DNA of 64,000 bases from Loripinus fragilis. Lineage: Eukaryota; Mollusca; Bivalvia; Lucinida; Lucinidae. The stretch is from contig OZ026514.1 of assembly GCA_964019695.1 (NCBI GenBank), positions 11,113,251 through 11,177,250 of the forward strand, read 5' to 3'. The translations under genes were made by a program, and so were the position numbers. This document shows, piece by piece, positions 21,241 to 33,419 of the stretch. Under the pieces are notes generated by a model. That model did no database searches, was not told where the DNA came from, and was given only the letters and a program-made list of their open reading frames with translations. Every line of letters begins with the position of its first letter. Position 1 is the stretch's first letter.

Positions 21241-22184
21241 GAGAGTTGATAAATATCTTTTAATTAAGTTGACGTATGACAGTCAAATTTGGCATACTTG
21301 AACTATCCTGCCTCAGAATATGCAACAACATGATCATACAAAGTAAAGGTTGCTGTTGCTAAGCAAACAAAGAGCGCGATCTTATGCCATGTGTTCATGC
21401 TGGAATAAAGCGTAGCTGTGGAAACACATTTAAAAGTGAGCGGCATCAATTTGTGCATTTGTTGCAATTAAAATGCATTTAATTAAGGCATTTGAATTTT
21501 ATTCCACAGAAAACAGTGAGGATAAGGCAATTTTCCCAAAACAAAAATCACCAACAAAAGTAACACCCACCCCCACCAATAATGGTTCATTCTAGAATTG
21601 AAACTATCGCATAAGTATCATATTTATGAGTACTTCATTGTGTTTAGGAATTGCTTTTAATATCTAAATGCATAATTGAGTATTTTCTGGAATAAAATGT
21701 TGCTATGCCATAACAAGATCTGTCAATAATTGTCAAAAATAGAATTTCCATCGAGTTTCGTTGCTATACAATGAAATATAATACGTATCGAAAAACTTTC
21801 TGCAAACCATCTTTAAAACATTGCTTACTCATTGTTTGATACAAGTGGCGAGATAAAGGTCCGTTATTATCTCGCCGTAGATTTGAAATGATTTTAAATT
21901 CATAGATGCTTTGTCAGAAATGTCATCAGCACCAAACCATATATCTGAGAGACTTCTTCGAGTGCATAGCAACATCACCTTAAATATGCTAATTTATCAA
22001 TTTCTATTATGCAATGAAGCGAGGAGATTATTCCACATAGGTCCCAAGTTTCAGTCAAACGTGTAGACCAAGCCAAAAGATATTAACCAGCTCTCAGTTA
22101 TTTTTGGCTGACCCCCGTGGCTTACGACCCTGTACTTGCAGCACCAGGTTGTACGCACGTGCGCTTTTTCGTACACGAAGGTAA

Positions 22185-22445
22185 ACGTCCGGATCCCCTG
22201 AAAATCTTAAGTTGTGTTTCTATAGAAATAAGCATTTGGACCCCCCTGGAAAATTGTACCCCCTCTGAATTCAGTTCCAACGTTAGAAAACAGCCTTGAT
22301 TACGTTTTTTGAGTCCTCAACCTATTTATATGCTTTTCCAAGGATTCAGAGGGGGTCCCATTTTCCAGGGGGGGGGGATCCAAATGCTGTTTTCTATAGA
22401 AACACATTTAACTTAAGGTGTTCAGGGGGGTGTCCGGACACCCTA
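22185..22445. repeat. GTCCGGA...TCCGGAC hairpin repeat (copy 2)
   Basis: The left half (cgtccggatcccctgaaaatcttaag..gtttctatagaaataagcatttgg) is followed by its near reverse complement (ccaaatgctgttttctatagaaacaca..cttaag..tgtccggac). It forms a fold-back of about 250 bp. Same family as 355-645. Confidence 0.75.
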
Positions 22446-23790
22446 CCCCCCCCCCCCCTCTAGAGCCGCGCATGCTTATCTAATGAAATAAGCATGTTTA
22501 TGCTGAACTTATCATTTAGATCTTCCGAAATTTGTGTGACTAAGTTGGGATATCCAGGATAAGTAAAACACCAAAACCATGGCTTCCTTGAGTGAAAGAC
22601 TTTTAGACTTTCCCGTATTGAAGGAGGCAATTCATCCTATTTGAGCGTGCTAGAGAAACGCATCCGTATCTGTAGCCGGCCATCAAGTTGAGATAACCAG
22701 GATCAGTCATACACCTATACATGATGATTATGTAAGATACAATGGCTTCCTGGAGTAAAGGGCTTTTAGACTTTCCCATCTAGATGGAGACATTTCTGAA
22801 TCGTATTTCTGGATTATCAAACTGTGCCTCTAGCCTGGTCATTTGAAGCATCCTAATCCCGAGCCCGCCATACAAGGCTAGAGTAGAAGTATAAATCTGT
22901 ACCCAAAGACACCCCAGGGGGTTCTCTTATTTTTTCTTTATACATAGGCTTGGACCAAGCATCTACTGTTTACCCCCAACCCCCCCCCCCAAAAAAAAAA
23001 AAAATCAGTAATATCAGGCATACCCAAAAATATGTGAAATTTTGCGGCCCAAAATATATCCCCATTCTGTATATTGACCTTATAAAGCCCTAAAATGTAT
23101 TGAAATGACCCCCACCCCCGAAAAAAGGTCTGATTTCGTAATGACAACCTATACCCCCCCCCCCAAAAAAAAATGAATAAATAAAGAAATATCCACAAAT
23201 CTTCATACTCCCAAAAGTATTACTTTTCTGAAATTTTGAACCAAAAATAATGCTCCGAACTAAAATATATATGAAAGTATCGGAGTACCTCCCCCCCTCC
23301 GGATAGTCACTGCCTAGGAACCCCCACGGCTGGAAGAGTGTCACTTTGTACTATTAGTATTCAACAAACAATGTGTGCATCTGCCAAGTTTTCTCACTTT
23401 AGAAAAATAATTTCAAACATATTTAAATGTGCTCCTACAAAAAACATCGAAACCCCTTTATAATATTGTCATAACATACTATACAGCATGCCTGCAACAC
23501 AATGTCCAGTGCTGACTGATAGTCAGTTTTGCAACACGCGATGCAGAACAATTTTTGATCCCTCTAGGATTTTCATTGCAATTAATTGCACTTACATAAA
23601 ACGGCATGTAGAAATATTAATATAATCTGAAACAAAATACATCATTAAATACTCATAATGCAACATCAGTCATTTCAAATAATGTTTTTGGCAAATGTAC
23701 CGGTGTTGCTTTAAAAATGGAAAGTAGAATGATGATTTTCTAAGAATAAACGTGTAAATAACCGAGAAAAAAAACGGAGTTATACATCGA
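22446..23790. other. C/A homopolymer-rich stretch, no gene
   Basis: Contains tracts such as acccccccccccaaaaaaa at 22,980-23,003 and 23,155-23,171. ORFs here arise from these tracts. The rest is AT-rich without recognised features. Confidence 0.5.
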
Positions 23791-23972
23791 AAAAACTTTT
23801 ATTTATGCTTCTTGTACTACTGGTATGAAGCTGAAATTCTCAATGTAAATAATATAAAATCACAAAAATAAACACTCTGAAACTTACCGGACATGCTTCA
23901 CACAAGGATTTGTCCACTATACAGATCAACAGAATGGGTCACGTGTACTTTTCGCTCCCACCCAGTGTGTTA

Positions 23973-24560
23973 TATATCTTTCTTTTGTGAGAAGATAACA
24001 AAGTTTGATTTAAAAATCTATGAAGTTGACTTTTTAATTCAGATTTAATGATATTTGACCTTTTGGCCCCTCCCCGAAATCCCAGGGGCGGGGAACCCAA
24101 AAATGGTGCCGTTGCATGTGGCATTCATGTAAGTAACTCACACACCAAATCTGGTGTAACTTCAGATGAAAAAAATACCCCAAAACCCCCCACCCCCACA
24201 GTACCCCCAAGTCCCACCCCTAGGGCATGACCCAGGCGGCCAAATGAAAATCCCGTCTGATATGTTTTATATCTTTTATTTGTGAGAAGACACACGAAGT
24301 TTGGTTTGAAAATCTTTGAAATTGACTTTGTAATTGAAATTTAATGATACTTAATGATATTTGACCTTTTGGCCCCTCCCCAGGGCCCCAGAAAACAAAT
24401 GAGCCGTTGCGCGCCCCATTCATGTGAGCAACTCACACACCAAATTTGGTTTGATTTCGTCCAATGGTTTAGGAGGAGATAGCGTGACGGAGAGACAGAT
24501 GGACAGACGGAGGCGATTGCAATATCCCCAATGCTTTTTTAAAAACGCGTGGGGATAATT
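23973..24560. repeat. dispersed repeat, copies 2 and 3
   Basis: Two tandem diverged copies of the unit at 19,220-19,795, each with 'tttgtgagaaga', 'gaagtttg.tttgaaaatct', 'atatttgaccttttggcccctcccc' and 'aactcacacaccaaat.tggt'. It ends in 'gagacagatggacagacggaggcgattgcaatatcccc', a phrase typical of molluscan tandem families. Confidence 0.75.
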
Positions 24561-25480
24561 ATACCTATAATAATAACAACTATATGATGTAACCGCATAT
24601 TCTCGCTGCTTTTTTATAAACACCAAGAAAATTATGTTTAGTGTCACTTTGTCAGAATAGCTCAAGTACTGAACATAGGGCAAAAGTTTGAGAACTTTTC
24701 TTCTTTGGAAATTGCCATCCAGCAGTAACCGAAGGTAGAAAATGTACAATTCTTAAAGCTGCATAGTAAATAATGGACGTAAATAATTATCAATTAGAGA
24801 AGAAACACCTCTTTTAATAAGATAATTCACTTTTCCTTGCAGTTTTCAGCTGTACTGACCATATTTATTGTGAAAATATAACTTAATTCTATTTTTACAA
24901 ATGATTTAATAAGAAAATATTTTTTTCGAAAAATGTTCATAGTTACAGACCTAGTCTCTTTAAGGTGCAATTCGCGAACCATTGAAAAGGCACACACATA
25001 CGGACCTTTACTCCTAGCCACTGCCTTCATGAAATCGTTAATGCAATGCTCCAGATAATTTTGACTTTGTTTCATTCGATACTTCTAAACCCCTATTGGG
25101 GACTTAAGAATGGTATTCCGTATAACAAGTGCTGAAATAAAAGATAAGTAAAGTCGGTGGGATGAATTTGTACAGTGCAAAAAAAGGGTTAGTTTTTTTA
25201 AAAGGTACAACAGAGTATGGTGATTAAACAGAATATAGTGATTCATAGGACCGGGCATACGTCACACCCGCCAATGGCCCATATTGTTTCATCTGCGAGG
25301 TGAAAAACTCGCAGCACCTTGGTTTTAACCACAGAATTCCATATTTTGAAAACTTTGATTGACAATTTATCAAAAACCAGCTGAGAAAACCCACAAACAA
25401 TGGGAATATGAGTGAGGTGCATATCTCCTATATTCTTTGAAATAGGAATTACAAATTTGGTGTGTAAATGCATCTTGGGA
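24561..25480. other. no recognisable feature
   Basis: AT-rich DNA. A minus-strand ORF of 109 codons at 24,420-24,749 overlaps the preceding repeat and has no domain I recognise. Confidence 0.4.
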
Positions 25481-26430
25481 TGACGGAGTGTCACATACCA
25501 TTTTTTGACACTGTGACCTTGACCTCTGACCTAGTTTTAAGAGTTATTGTGTCAGGAGAATATCTCTTATATTAATTGAGGTAGGACTTCCAAATTTGGT
25601 ATACCGATTTCGGGTCACTGTGACCTTGACCTCTGACATAGTTTATAGAATAATTTGACCAGCATACCTCTTATATTATTTGAGGTAGGAATCTCAAATT
25701 TTGTGTGATGATGTATCTTGGGATGACGAAGTGTCGCATACCATAATTGAGTCACTGTGCCCTTAACCTTGACCTCTGACCTAGTTTCCAGAAACTGCAT
25801 CGAGTCCGGTACATATCTCCTATATGCTTTGAGATTGGAATTCCGAATTTGCTGTGAAAATGCATCTTGGGATGAAGGAGTGTCACTAGCTAAGTGTCAC
25901 ATACCATTTTCGGGTCCATGTGACCTTGAAATTTGGCCTAGTTTTAAGAAAGGTTGTGTCTGGAGGATATCTATTATATTCTTTGAGGTTTGAATTCCAA
26001 ATTTAGTGTTGATATGCATCTTGGGATGGCGGAGTGTCACATACCATTTTCGGGTCACCTTGACCTTTATCTATGACATAGTTTTAATAATAATTGTGTC
26101 CAGAGCATACCTCTTATTATTTGAGATAGGAATCCCAAATTTGGTGTGTGGATGCATCTTGGGATCGTTGAGTGTCCTGTACCAATTACGGGTCAATGTG
26201 ACCTTGACCCCTGACCTAACTTTTAGAATAATCCTGTCTGGAGCATATCTATTATTTAATTGATGGTAGGAATCCAAAATTTGGTGTGTAGATGCAACTA
26301 TGGATAGCGGAGTGTCACCTTACATTTTCGGGTCACTTTAACCTTGACTTCTGACCTAGTTGTAGAATAATCTTGTCCAGAGCATATCTCTAATATGATT
26401 TGAGATGGGAATCCCAAATTTGGTGTAAAA
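25480..26430. repeat. tandem repeat, ~150-160-bp unit (gaccttgacctctgacctag)
   Basis: About six units sharing 'atcttgggatgacggagtgtcacatacca', 'tttcgggtcactgtgaccttgacctctgacctagtttt', 'tgtcnagagcatatctcttatatt' and 'tttgaggtaggaatcccaaatttggtgtg'. Confidence 0.9.
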
Positions 26431-26439
26431 AGGACATCC

Positions 26440-27400
26440 ATAAAGTCTCAAATGGGGTCAAAATTCGGTCAGATCAGACCTAGGACTGCGGAGTTAGCTG
26501 CCCTTGAGCGTCTGGAAATTTCCATAGACTTATAATGGGAGAAATGTTGTTACCAACACTCTAGTGCTTTCAATTTTGAATGGATCTTCTTCATTCTTGG
26601 AGATACAACTATAAAAGCTTCGATGAGTTTGAATTTTGTCACGATCCCATCACCTATTATAGACCTAGCTCCCCTGGAGTATCTTAAAAATTGATGAATA
26701 AAGTTGTGACCACTCTAGCGCCTATATTTTTGATTGGATCTTCTTTATTTTTGCAGGTAGCAAGGACAACCATTAAGCTGGGATAAGTTTGAATTTCAAA
26801 TCGAACCAACCCCAAACTGTGGAATTAACGGCCCTTGAGCGTCATGGAATATCCGCATAGGCTTAAAATTGGAATCTGTTATGACCACTCTAGCATCTTC
26901 ATTTTTGAATGGATTTTCCTCATCCTTGCAGGTTACAAGGACACCCATAGAAGCTTGAATGAGTTTGATTTTCGGCCACACTTGACAACCAGCTACAGAG
27001 TTAGCTACACTTGAGCGTCTAAAATATAGCTGTAGAATATTATGACCACTCTAGCGGCTTAATTTTTCATTTGATTTTTCTTCCAGCTTGTAGGCTACCA
27101 GGACATTCATAAAGCATGTATGAGTTTGAATTTTGATCAGAGCCAATCACTGACTACGGAGTTGACAGCCCTTGAGCATCTGAAATGTACTTTAACCATG
27201 TTTCCTCTGAAATTTTTATGCAGATCTTTTAATACTTGTAGATAACCAGAACTGGCATAATATCTGAAGATTTTGAATTTATTCCTGATCAATATAGCAA
27301 GTTCAAAGTTACCTGCTTTTGAGCATCGTAAATTATGGCGTCTCCAAACCTTATGCTGGCTCCCAGGTGAGCGATCGTTGCCCATTGGGCTACTTGTTAA
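26440..27400. repeat. tandem repeat, ~180-bp unit (gcccttgagcgtct)
   Basis: About five diverged units sharing 'gagttagctgcccttgagcgtct', 'gaccactctagcg', 'atttttgattggatcttcttcatt' and 'ataaagctt.gatgagtttgaattt'. Confidence 0.85.
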
Positions 27401-27559
27401 CTAATATTTTGGCTAAATTGTGGTTTACAATCATCAACTTTTGAACAGATGCAACTTTTACAGGAGGATAAAAAAAATCATAAAATACACGTCAAGTTCG
27501 AATTTGGAGGTCATTCGCAATCTTTTGACTGAGTTATGACCCGAGCCTTTTGCTCATTG

Positions 27560-28910
27560 TGAGCTCTTTTGATCATTGGATGCCCGTCGTGCATCGTCAA
27601 CAATTGTTTCAAAGGACATCTCCTCCTAAACTACTGGCTGTATTTTGCATAAACGTGGCAAAAATGATCATCATATGGCCCTCTTTAAAAATTGTTCAAA
27701 TGGTTCCAATCCATAACATATCAAGGTCATACAGGCTAAAACTGGATTTTCAACATGTAAACATTTAAGATCTCCTTGTCTGAAACCAAGGGCTAGAGCT
27801 TTGATATTTGGTATGTAGCAGCACCTAGTGGACCTCTACCAAGTTTGTTCAAATAAATGCCTGGGGCCAAAATTGGCCCAGCCCTTGGGGGCACATGTTT
27901 TACATAGGCTTGTATAGGGAAAACATGAAAAAATCTCCTTGTCTTAATAGATCATTAGGCAATGAGCCTTGATATTTGGTATGTAGCATTACCTAGTGGA
28001 TATCTACCAAGATTGTTAAAATTATCGCCCTTGGGCCAGAATGGCCCCGCCCTGGGGGTCACATGTTTAAGATAGGCTTTTATAGGGAAAAACATGAAAA
28101 AATCCTAGTTTCTGAAACCACAAGACCTAAAGGGTTGTGCATCGTCAACATTTACTTCAAATGTCATCTCTAAAACTACTAGCTGGATTTTGTCTGAAAT
28201 TGGCAGGAATGATCCTCAAATGGCCCCTTTTAAAAGGTTTTTAAATAGTTATGGTCCATTGCATGTCTAGGTCGCACATGCTAAAATAGATTTTCCAGAT
28301 GAAAACTTTAAAAATATTCTTGTCTGAAACCATGAGGCTTAGAGCTTTGACATCACTCAGTGGACCTCTACCAAGTTTGTTCGAATTATGCTCCTGTGGC
28401 CAAGAATGCCCCCGGTTGTCGCATGTTTTACATAGGCTTATATAGAGAAAACATGAAAAAATCTTCTTGTCTGAAACCATAAGGACTAGACCCTTGATAC
28501 TTAATATGTAGTATCACCTAGTGGACCTCTACCAAGTTTGTACAAATTATGATTCTGGGGCTAAAAATGGCCCACCCTTGGGGTCACTTGTTTTACAAAG
28601 CCTTTTATAGGGAAAAAGCATGAAAGAATCTTATTGCAGGAAACCGCAAGGCCCAGGGTCTTGACATTTGGTATGAACATCACAGAGTGGACCTTTACCA
28701 AGTTTGTTCAAATTATACTCCTGGGGCCAATATAGGCTAATATAGCGTAAAGCATGTAAACATCATGTCTGAAACCATAAGGCCTAGAGCCTTGATATTT
28801 GTTATATAGCATCATCTAGTGAACCTCTACCAATTTTATTCATATTATGCCCTTGGGCAAAAAATGGCCCGGCCCCAGGGGTCACGTTTAAATAGGCTTT
28901 CTCATGTTTA
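27560..28910. repeat. tandem repeat, ~200-bp unit (ctaccaagtttgttcaaatta)
   Basis: About six to seven units sharing 'ttgtctgaaaccataaggcctagagccttgatatttggtatgtagcatcacctagtggacc', 'caagtttgttcaaattatgcccctggggccaaaaatggcc' and 'cataggcttatatagggaaaa'. This type is familiar from bivalve genomes. Confidence 0.9.
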
Positions 28911-29618
28911 CGTTATTTAGAGTTAGAGGCTAATAAACCCTACGATACAGCAAACAAATTATAGAAAGCAGCACTTCGTACAAGGGGTTATTTTTAACAT
29001 TTCTTTAGTTCTTATATCGATTCTCAGGTCAACCATAAACAATATTTTATCAAAATTCCGCTCATTAACAAAGCCAAAGCTACTGGATGTCAGTAGGGGA
29101 TGGGGGCTGAAATGCATTATACCACCTTAGAACCTTCAGCCTAGAAGCCTTAACTGAACATTTTAGTCCAAGAAGCAGTCTCAACTGTTTTCTCTAAAGT
29201 TAACCGTCGTATAGAAATTGTCTTATAATGTTAGTGTTATAAAAAGCCCTTTATGTAATATAGCTTACCAATTGACTTGATCCACTAGCAAAGAAAGCAT
29301 TACAAAGGATAATCACAACCGTACCTGGTAAAGCAGTGTCACTGGTTACAATTTCACTTTTAAAAGAACAAACGTCAATTTGACCTTTTACACTCGGAAC
29401 TAAGCTTGTCCTGTATGTGAATGTACCATAACAATATTCAAATCTTGTTATAGGTTATTTTGCATATTCTGTTTGGGATATAGGAAATATAATTCTACAA
29501 GAAACCTGAGCAGACAAATTTGACTTGTTTGACTTTTTTTTTGCCAGGGGACACATCCAATTCTGGCATTCAAGTTTGAAAAATGTCATGTGCTTAAAGA
29601 ATTTCTCTTTTGTTTCAG
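28911..29618 (+). promoter_or_regulatory. 5' flank and intron 3' end of the zinc-finger gene
   Basis: No upstream exon is identified. A polypyrimidine tract and CAG (tttctcttttgtttcag, ending 29,618) form a convincing splice acceptor just before the first coding exon, so a 5' untranslated exon lies further upstream and the promoter was not located. Confidence 0.45.
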
Positions 29619-29673
29619 ATTGTATTCACTGTTTTCAACCGCTGGTTGTGTTGACATCAACTCTGTTTTAATA

Positions 29674-32600
29674 ATGGATCTTGAGCTAGAGTGTTATTCA
29701 GAAGATGAGTGGGAGGATAAGACTAATCTGCACACATTCTCTATAACTAGCCCAGAAAATGAAAGTTGTGTTCAAACTAATGCAGAAACAAAAAGTGACC
29801 TTATTTTGTGCACCAAAACTGGTAACTTTATTTATTCTGTTTCCAATATTTCACAGTGGTGCGAGCAAAGCTCAAATGATGTTGCTGTACCTCTTTCGGA
29901 AAAAGTCCTGGAATATATTAATCCTCTTAATCAAATCCAGAATGTTTATTGTACAGAAAGAGAGTCAGAGGCTGACATTGATCTAAATCAATACCTAAAT
30001 AGTTATGCAGAGACTCGCGTCAGTGAAACTGGGAGTCCTGAATGTGGTGCAGAAGCAAATTCTGATCTCATTTTGAGCCCTAAAATGGATGAATCTATTT
30101 ATTCTAATTCAGAGATTCCTCAGTTATGCAAACAAAGCTTTCATGATGATGTTACATTAGACACTGTTAACAAAGGTAGTGTGACGGAATATCCTAACAC
30201 ACAAAATCCTAGTCAGTATAGTTGTCAGTGTACAGAAACAAGACCTGTGTCTATAATACGAGAAAGCCTGGTCTGTGTAGCAATAGATCACAGTTATTCA
30301 AAGAATCCGGAAAAAGTTAACGAAAATGATTTGATGCCTGTTCCATTTTGTCGCTTTCACCATGACCATTCATATTACAGATTAAGAGGCGGCAGTATCA
30401 TACATAAAACGGGCCACATAATTATACATGAAATAAAAAGTTTCCATACTGTGTCTTTCAATGATAACCAAACAATATCAGTTATGTGTGCATTCTGTTC
30501 AAAAACATTCAATGGTGTCGACCAGTTTTTAGACCATGTTGAGGTACCATGTAACACAAATGATCTATCTGAAGTTCCATATGCATTCACTGATCTAGTT
30601 ATGAACGACAGTAAGGTCAGATACGCCCAATGGTTTTTCTGTTCTGTGTGTGCAACTGTGTTTTCTTCTTTGGAACCGTGTCGGTATCATATCAGAAGAT
30701 GCTTTGCACCACAATGCAATAAATGGCAAAACAATTTAAAATTATATCTTCTTTCAAGCTGTAAAGTTTGTGGAGAAAAGGGTATCAGAACCACGCGTGC
30801 AGCAAATGTTATTGACTTGGATACAAAAGAGAGGTTATTAAAAATGACATTCTCTTGTAAATGTCATCATTCTGAGCATCTGATGAATCCAAAAATAAGT
30901 CAAAGTGTTTCTCTTTTATCTTTAAGGACAGCAGAAAATTTAATCCCTTTATGCAGCTCTGTCGTTAGTAGTCAGTGTCATGATTCATTTAGTCTAGTGA
31001 ATTCAAGCAGAAATGAGGGACTGCCACTTTTATCTAAAAGTAAAGACGAAAATGTAATCCCAGTACACAGCTGTGCTGTTAGTAGTAAAGCTAACGATTC
31101 TAAGAATCTAGTGAATTCAAACAAAAATGGTGTGTCACTTTTATCTAAAAGGAGAGCAGATTGTCAAATATCAGTTAGCTTTTCTGCTACTGGCATGGAA
31201 CATAGCACAGTAAAACTAACAAAAGGTTTACCAAACTCATCTTCATCTCCTTTAGTTGTTTATCATTCTTTAAAAATTGATCTAGGGGCAAGTATTGACC
31301 TGGAGACTGACACTTTTGAATGCGGGTTCTGTGATAAACAGTTCTCTACAGTACAGTCATTTAATTCCCATGTGGGTTCATGTCCTCATAAAAAGAAAGG
31401 ATATAGGTCACCTGTTTGCATAACCTTTAGTAACAAAACTTGGTCGCGTGCTCTTCATACAAAGTCAATGTGTGAATATTGTATTAGCTTGTTTGATACC
31501 CATAACGAATGCCTGATGCACATGGATAAATGCTGCTTCAAAACTAGAAATTTTCCAAACATTCAGTTTGCTGTACTTCGGCTCTGTAAGAAGTGTAAAA
31601 GAAGGCAGATCAAAATATCAGATAGGACAACTGATATGATGGAGATGATTAGGGCTTACAGTGATTCAGAACAACAAGACGTTCCCGTTTGTGATATAAG
31701 CAACATTAAATCTCGTTGTAATCAACTTTGTATAAAAAATCCAAAAACTCTGACTGTTGAAGTTGAAAATAGAAATGTAGAAATTGCCAATACAATTGCT
31801 GGTAAAGTAAATCGAATGGAAACTATTGTCGAAGCAAAGAATGATGTAGGCATGGAAATTGATTTGGAGTCTAAAGCAAACACTGATGCTGTTTCATGTC
31901 ATCAAAAACAACAAGATGGGAAGAATCAATCACAAAGGGACCCAGTTGATGATATAAAAAGTATGCATGAGATTAAATCCCATGTGCCAAATATAGAATT
32001 GCAAGAGAATGCTATAGAATCTGTATTACATGATAAAGAAATGAAGACACCACATTCTGATCATTTCAGCACACAGTCTGAAAATTGTGAGTTAGGGGAA
32101 CAGCTGACAGCCTCTTCTTTCACTCGCAATCTTCAGACAGGCTCAACTTGCTCAGGTAAAACTACCACCAATTGCAAGAGTAGATATGCCTTCCACCAGG
32201 TAAATATGACAAACCAATTAATTTGCTGTGGATACTGTCAGGAGTACTTTAGAACTGCACAATGTGACGATTTCTTGCAACATGTAAACTTGTGCCAAAA
32301 GCTGAACGAATCAATCATTCTACCAGTGCAGTTTATTCATTCTGCAAACAGGAGGTTCATGTGTGGTTTTTGTGCACAAACTTTCATATGTGTATGTTTT
32401 GCTATTACTCATATGAAACAGTGTGCCCTTACTTTTCCGTTGGTTTTAGAAGGTAAATTTCTCAACATTAAATATAGATTGTTGCCATATTGTAAAAGGC
32501 ATAATATGAAAAGGGTGCCAAATATTGATAAATTGCATGAGGACTTAAGGGTGTTCTTACAAGGCCGTGGGTATAAATCCCCAAGAATATGTGAATGTAC

Positions 32601-33069
32601 AGAAAACCAAAATGTAGTTAGAGAGAGGATAAAAACAAGAACAAAAAGAAAAAGAATTTCAAAGAGAGAAAGTTGGACTTGCTTTATGTGTGGTGAAATA
32701 TTCTACAATAAAGTTATTTTTAATATACATGGTGATATGCATAGTAATAAATCTACACTTTGTTACATTTGTGGAAAAAGTGGCTTGAAAAAGCTAACTA
32801 AACATTTGCGGAATAGTCATAGTATTAACTATCGTGGAGACCTTCTTCGTAAACGAGACAGATCCTATTACAGGAAGATAAATTGGGAGTCACTGTGTCA
32901 TATTTGTGGTACTTTGGTTAGAAGTCGTAGAAACCTTCAGTATCATTTAGAACAGAGATGTTCAAGACAAAAACCTTATGAGTGCCAATATTGTAGAAAA
33001 AAGTTCTCCTATAAATGTTCACATGCTCTACATATTAAAGGTTGTATAATGAAAATAACATACAGATGA
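29674..33069 (+). CDS. large protein with three repeated double C2HC zinc-finger modules and a C-terminal finger array
   Basis: 1131 residues in one uninterrupted exon. The frame is open 28 codons further up, but a splice acceptor ends at 29,618 and the ATG of MDLELECYSEDEW at 29,674 is the likely start. Residues about 30-190 hold two 88-residue repeats (AETKSDLILC.. / AEANSDLILS..). Three modules begin at about 272, 550 and 851. Each has a finger CxFCxxxF...H...C, a second finger ~50 residues later, and a Cys pair ~90 residues in (SCKVCGEKG, LCKKCKRRQ, PYCKRHNMK). The fourth ligand is Cys rather than His. Residues about 407-505 carry three 38-residue Ser/Leu-rich repeats. A basic KTRTKRKRISKRES precedes four terminal fingers (1003-1125). 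It is probably a nuclear DNA- or protein-binding factor; I do not recognise a named orthologue. It is the only intact host-like gene here. Confidence 0.85.
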   Translation: MDLELECYSEDEWEDKTNLHTFSITSPENESCVQTNAETKSDLILCTKTGNFIYSVSNISQWCEQSSNDVAVPLSEKVLEYINPLNQIQNVYCTERESEADIDLNQYLNSYAETRVSETGSPECGAEANSDLILSPKMDESIYSNSEIPQLCKQSFHDDVTLDTVNKGSVTEYPNTQNPSQYSCQCTETRPVSIIRESLVCVAIDHSYSKNPEKVNENDLMPVPFCRFHHDHSYYRLRGGSIIHKTGHIIIHEIKSFHTVSFNDNQTISVMCAFCSKTFNGVDQFLDHVEVPCNTNDLSEVPYAFTDLVMNDSKVRYAQWFFCSVCATVFSSLEPCRYHIRRCFAPQCNKWQNNLKLYLLSSCKVCGEKGIRTTRAANVIDLDTKERLLKMTFSCKCHHSEHLMNPKISQSVSLLSLRTAENLIPLCSSVVSSQCHDSFSLVNSSRNEGLPLLSKSKDENVIPVHSCAVSSKANDSKNLVNSNKNGVSLLSKRRADCQISVSFSATGMEHSTVKLTKGLPNSSSSPLVVYHSLKIDLGASIDLETDTFECGFCDKQFSTVQSFNSHVGSCPHKKKGYRSPVCITFSNKTWSRALHTKSMCEYCISLFDTHNECLMHMDKCCFKTRNFPNIQFAVLRLCKKCKRRQIKISDRTTDMMEMIRAYSDSEQQDVPVCDISNIKSRCNQLCIKNPKTLTVEVENRNVEIANTIAGKVNRMETIVEAKNDVGMEIDLESKANTDAVSCHQKQQDGKNQSQRDPVDDIKSMHEIKSHVPNIELQENAIESVLHDKEMKTPHSDHFSTQSENCELGEQLTASSFTRNLQTGSTCSGKTTTNCKSRYAFHQVNMTNQLICCGYCQEYFRTAQCDDFLQHVNLCQKLNESIILPVQFIHSANRRFMCGFCAQTFICVCFAITHMKQCALTFPLVLEGKFLNIKYRLLPYCKRHNMKRVPNIDKLHEDLRVFLQGRGYKSPRICECTENQNVVRERIKTRTKRKRISKRESWTCFMCGEIFYNKVIFNIHGDMHSNKSTLCYICGKSGLKKLTKHLRNSHSINYRGDLLRKRDRSYYRKINWESLCHICGTLVRSRRNLQYHLEQRCSRQKPYECQYCRKKFSYKCSHALHIKGCIMKITYR

Positions 33070-33114
33070 AAGTGAAGAAGCTCACCACTGTAGTGACTAA
33101 CTTCAGCAAGGCCA

Positions 33115-33120
33115 AATAAA
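33115..33120 (+). terminator. AATAAA polyadenylation signal of the zinc-finger gene
   Basis: AATAAA lies 46 bp after the TGA, the only canonical hexamer close to the stop. Confidence 0.65.
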
Positions 33121-33419
33121 AAAGCGTGTTTTGGGTAACTGGTCTGAAAACTAGGTAGGGTAGGGACACACATGTTTGGTTGTCGTTTTTTTTTTGCCAG
33201 AAAAATATAATTTTATGCATTTCGAAAGGCATTTCGCCTATCAAAATGCATATTACTATTTTTTGCCAGAAAACCTCAGGTAAAATTCTAGGTTTCACCT
33301 CTGAATTAAGGTAGTGCCAGTTTACCCTAAACACAGGCATATTTAGTTGGTCTTAACTACCTCACCTCACAAATATCAGATGCATGTGATATTCCATCAT
33401 TATCTAGAAGAAATTATTG

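Larger units (their letters stand above)
19796..23967. mobile_element. DNA element with CACTGGGTGGGAGCG ends and 5-bp duplication
   Basis: The left end CACTGGGTGGGAGCGAAA (19,796) is the inverse of the right end ...CGCTCCCACCCAGTG (to 23,967). The inverted similarity extends about 75-90 bp (...gtgaccc...tgttgatctgtatagtggacaa.tccttgtg). TGTTA flanks both sides (19,791-19,795 and 23,968-23,972). A paralogous unoccupied site, gatatgttttatatctttt, exists in the neighbouring repeat copy at about 24,258-24,276. The interior has no recognisable transposase. A 5-bp duplication with CAC-initial ends would fit Transib-like elements, but that assignment is uncertain. Confidence 0.6.
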
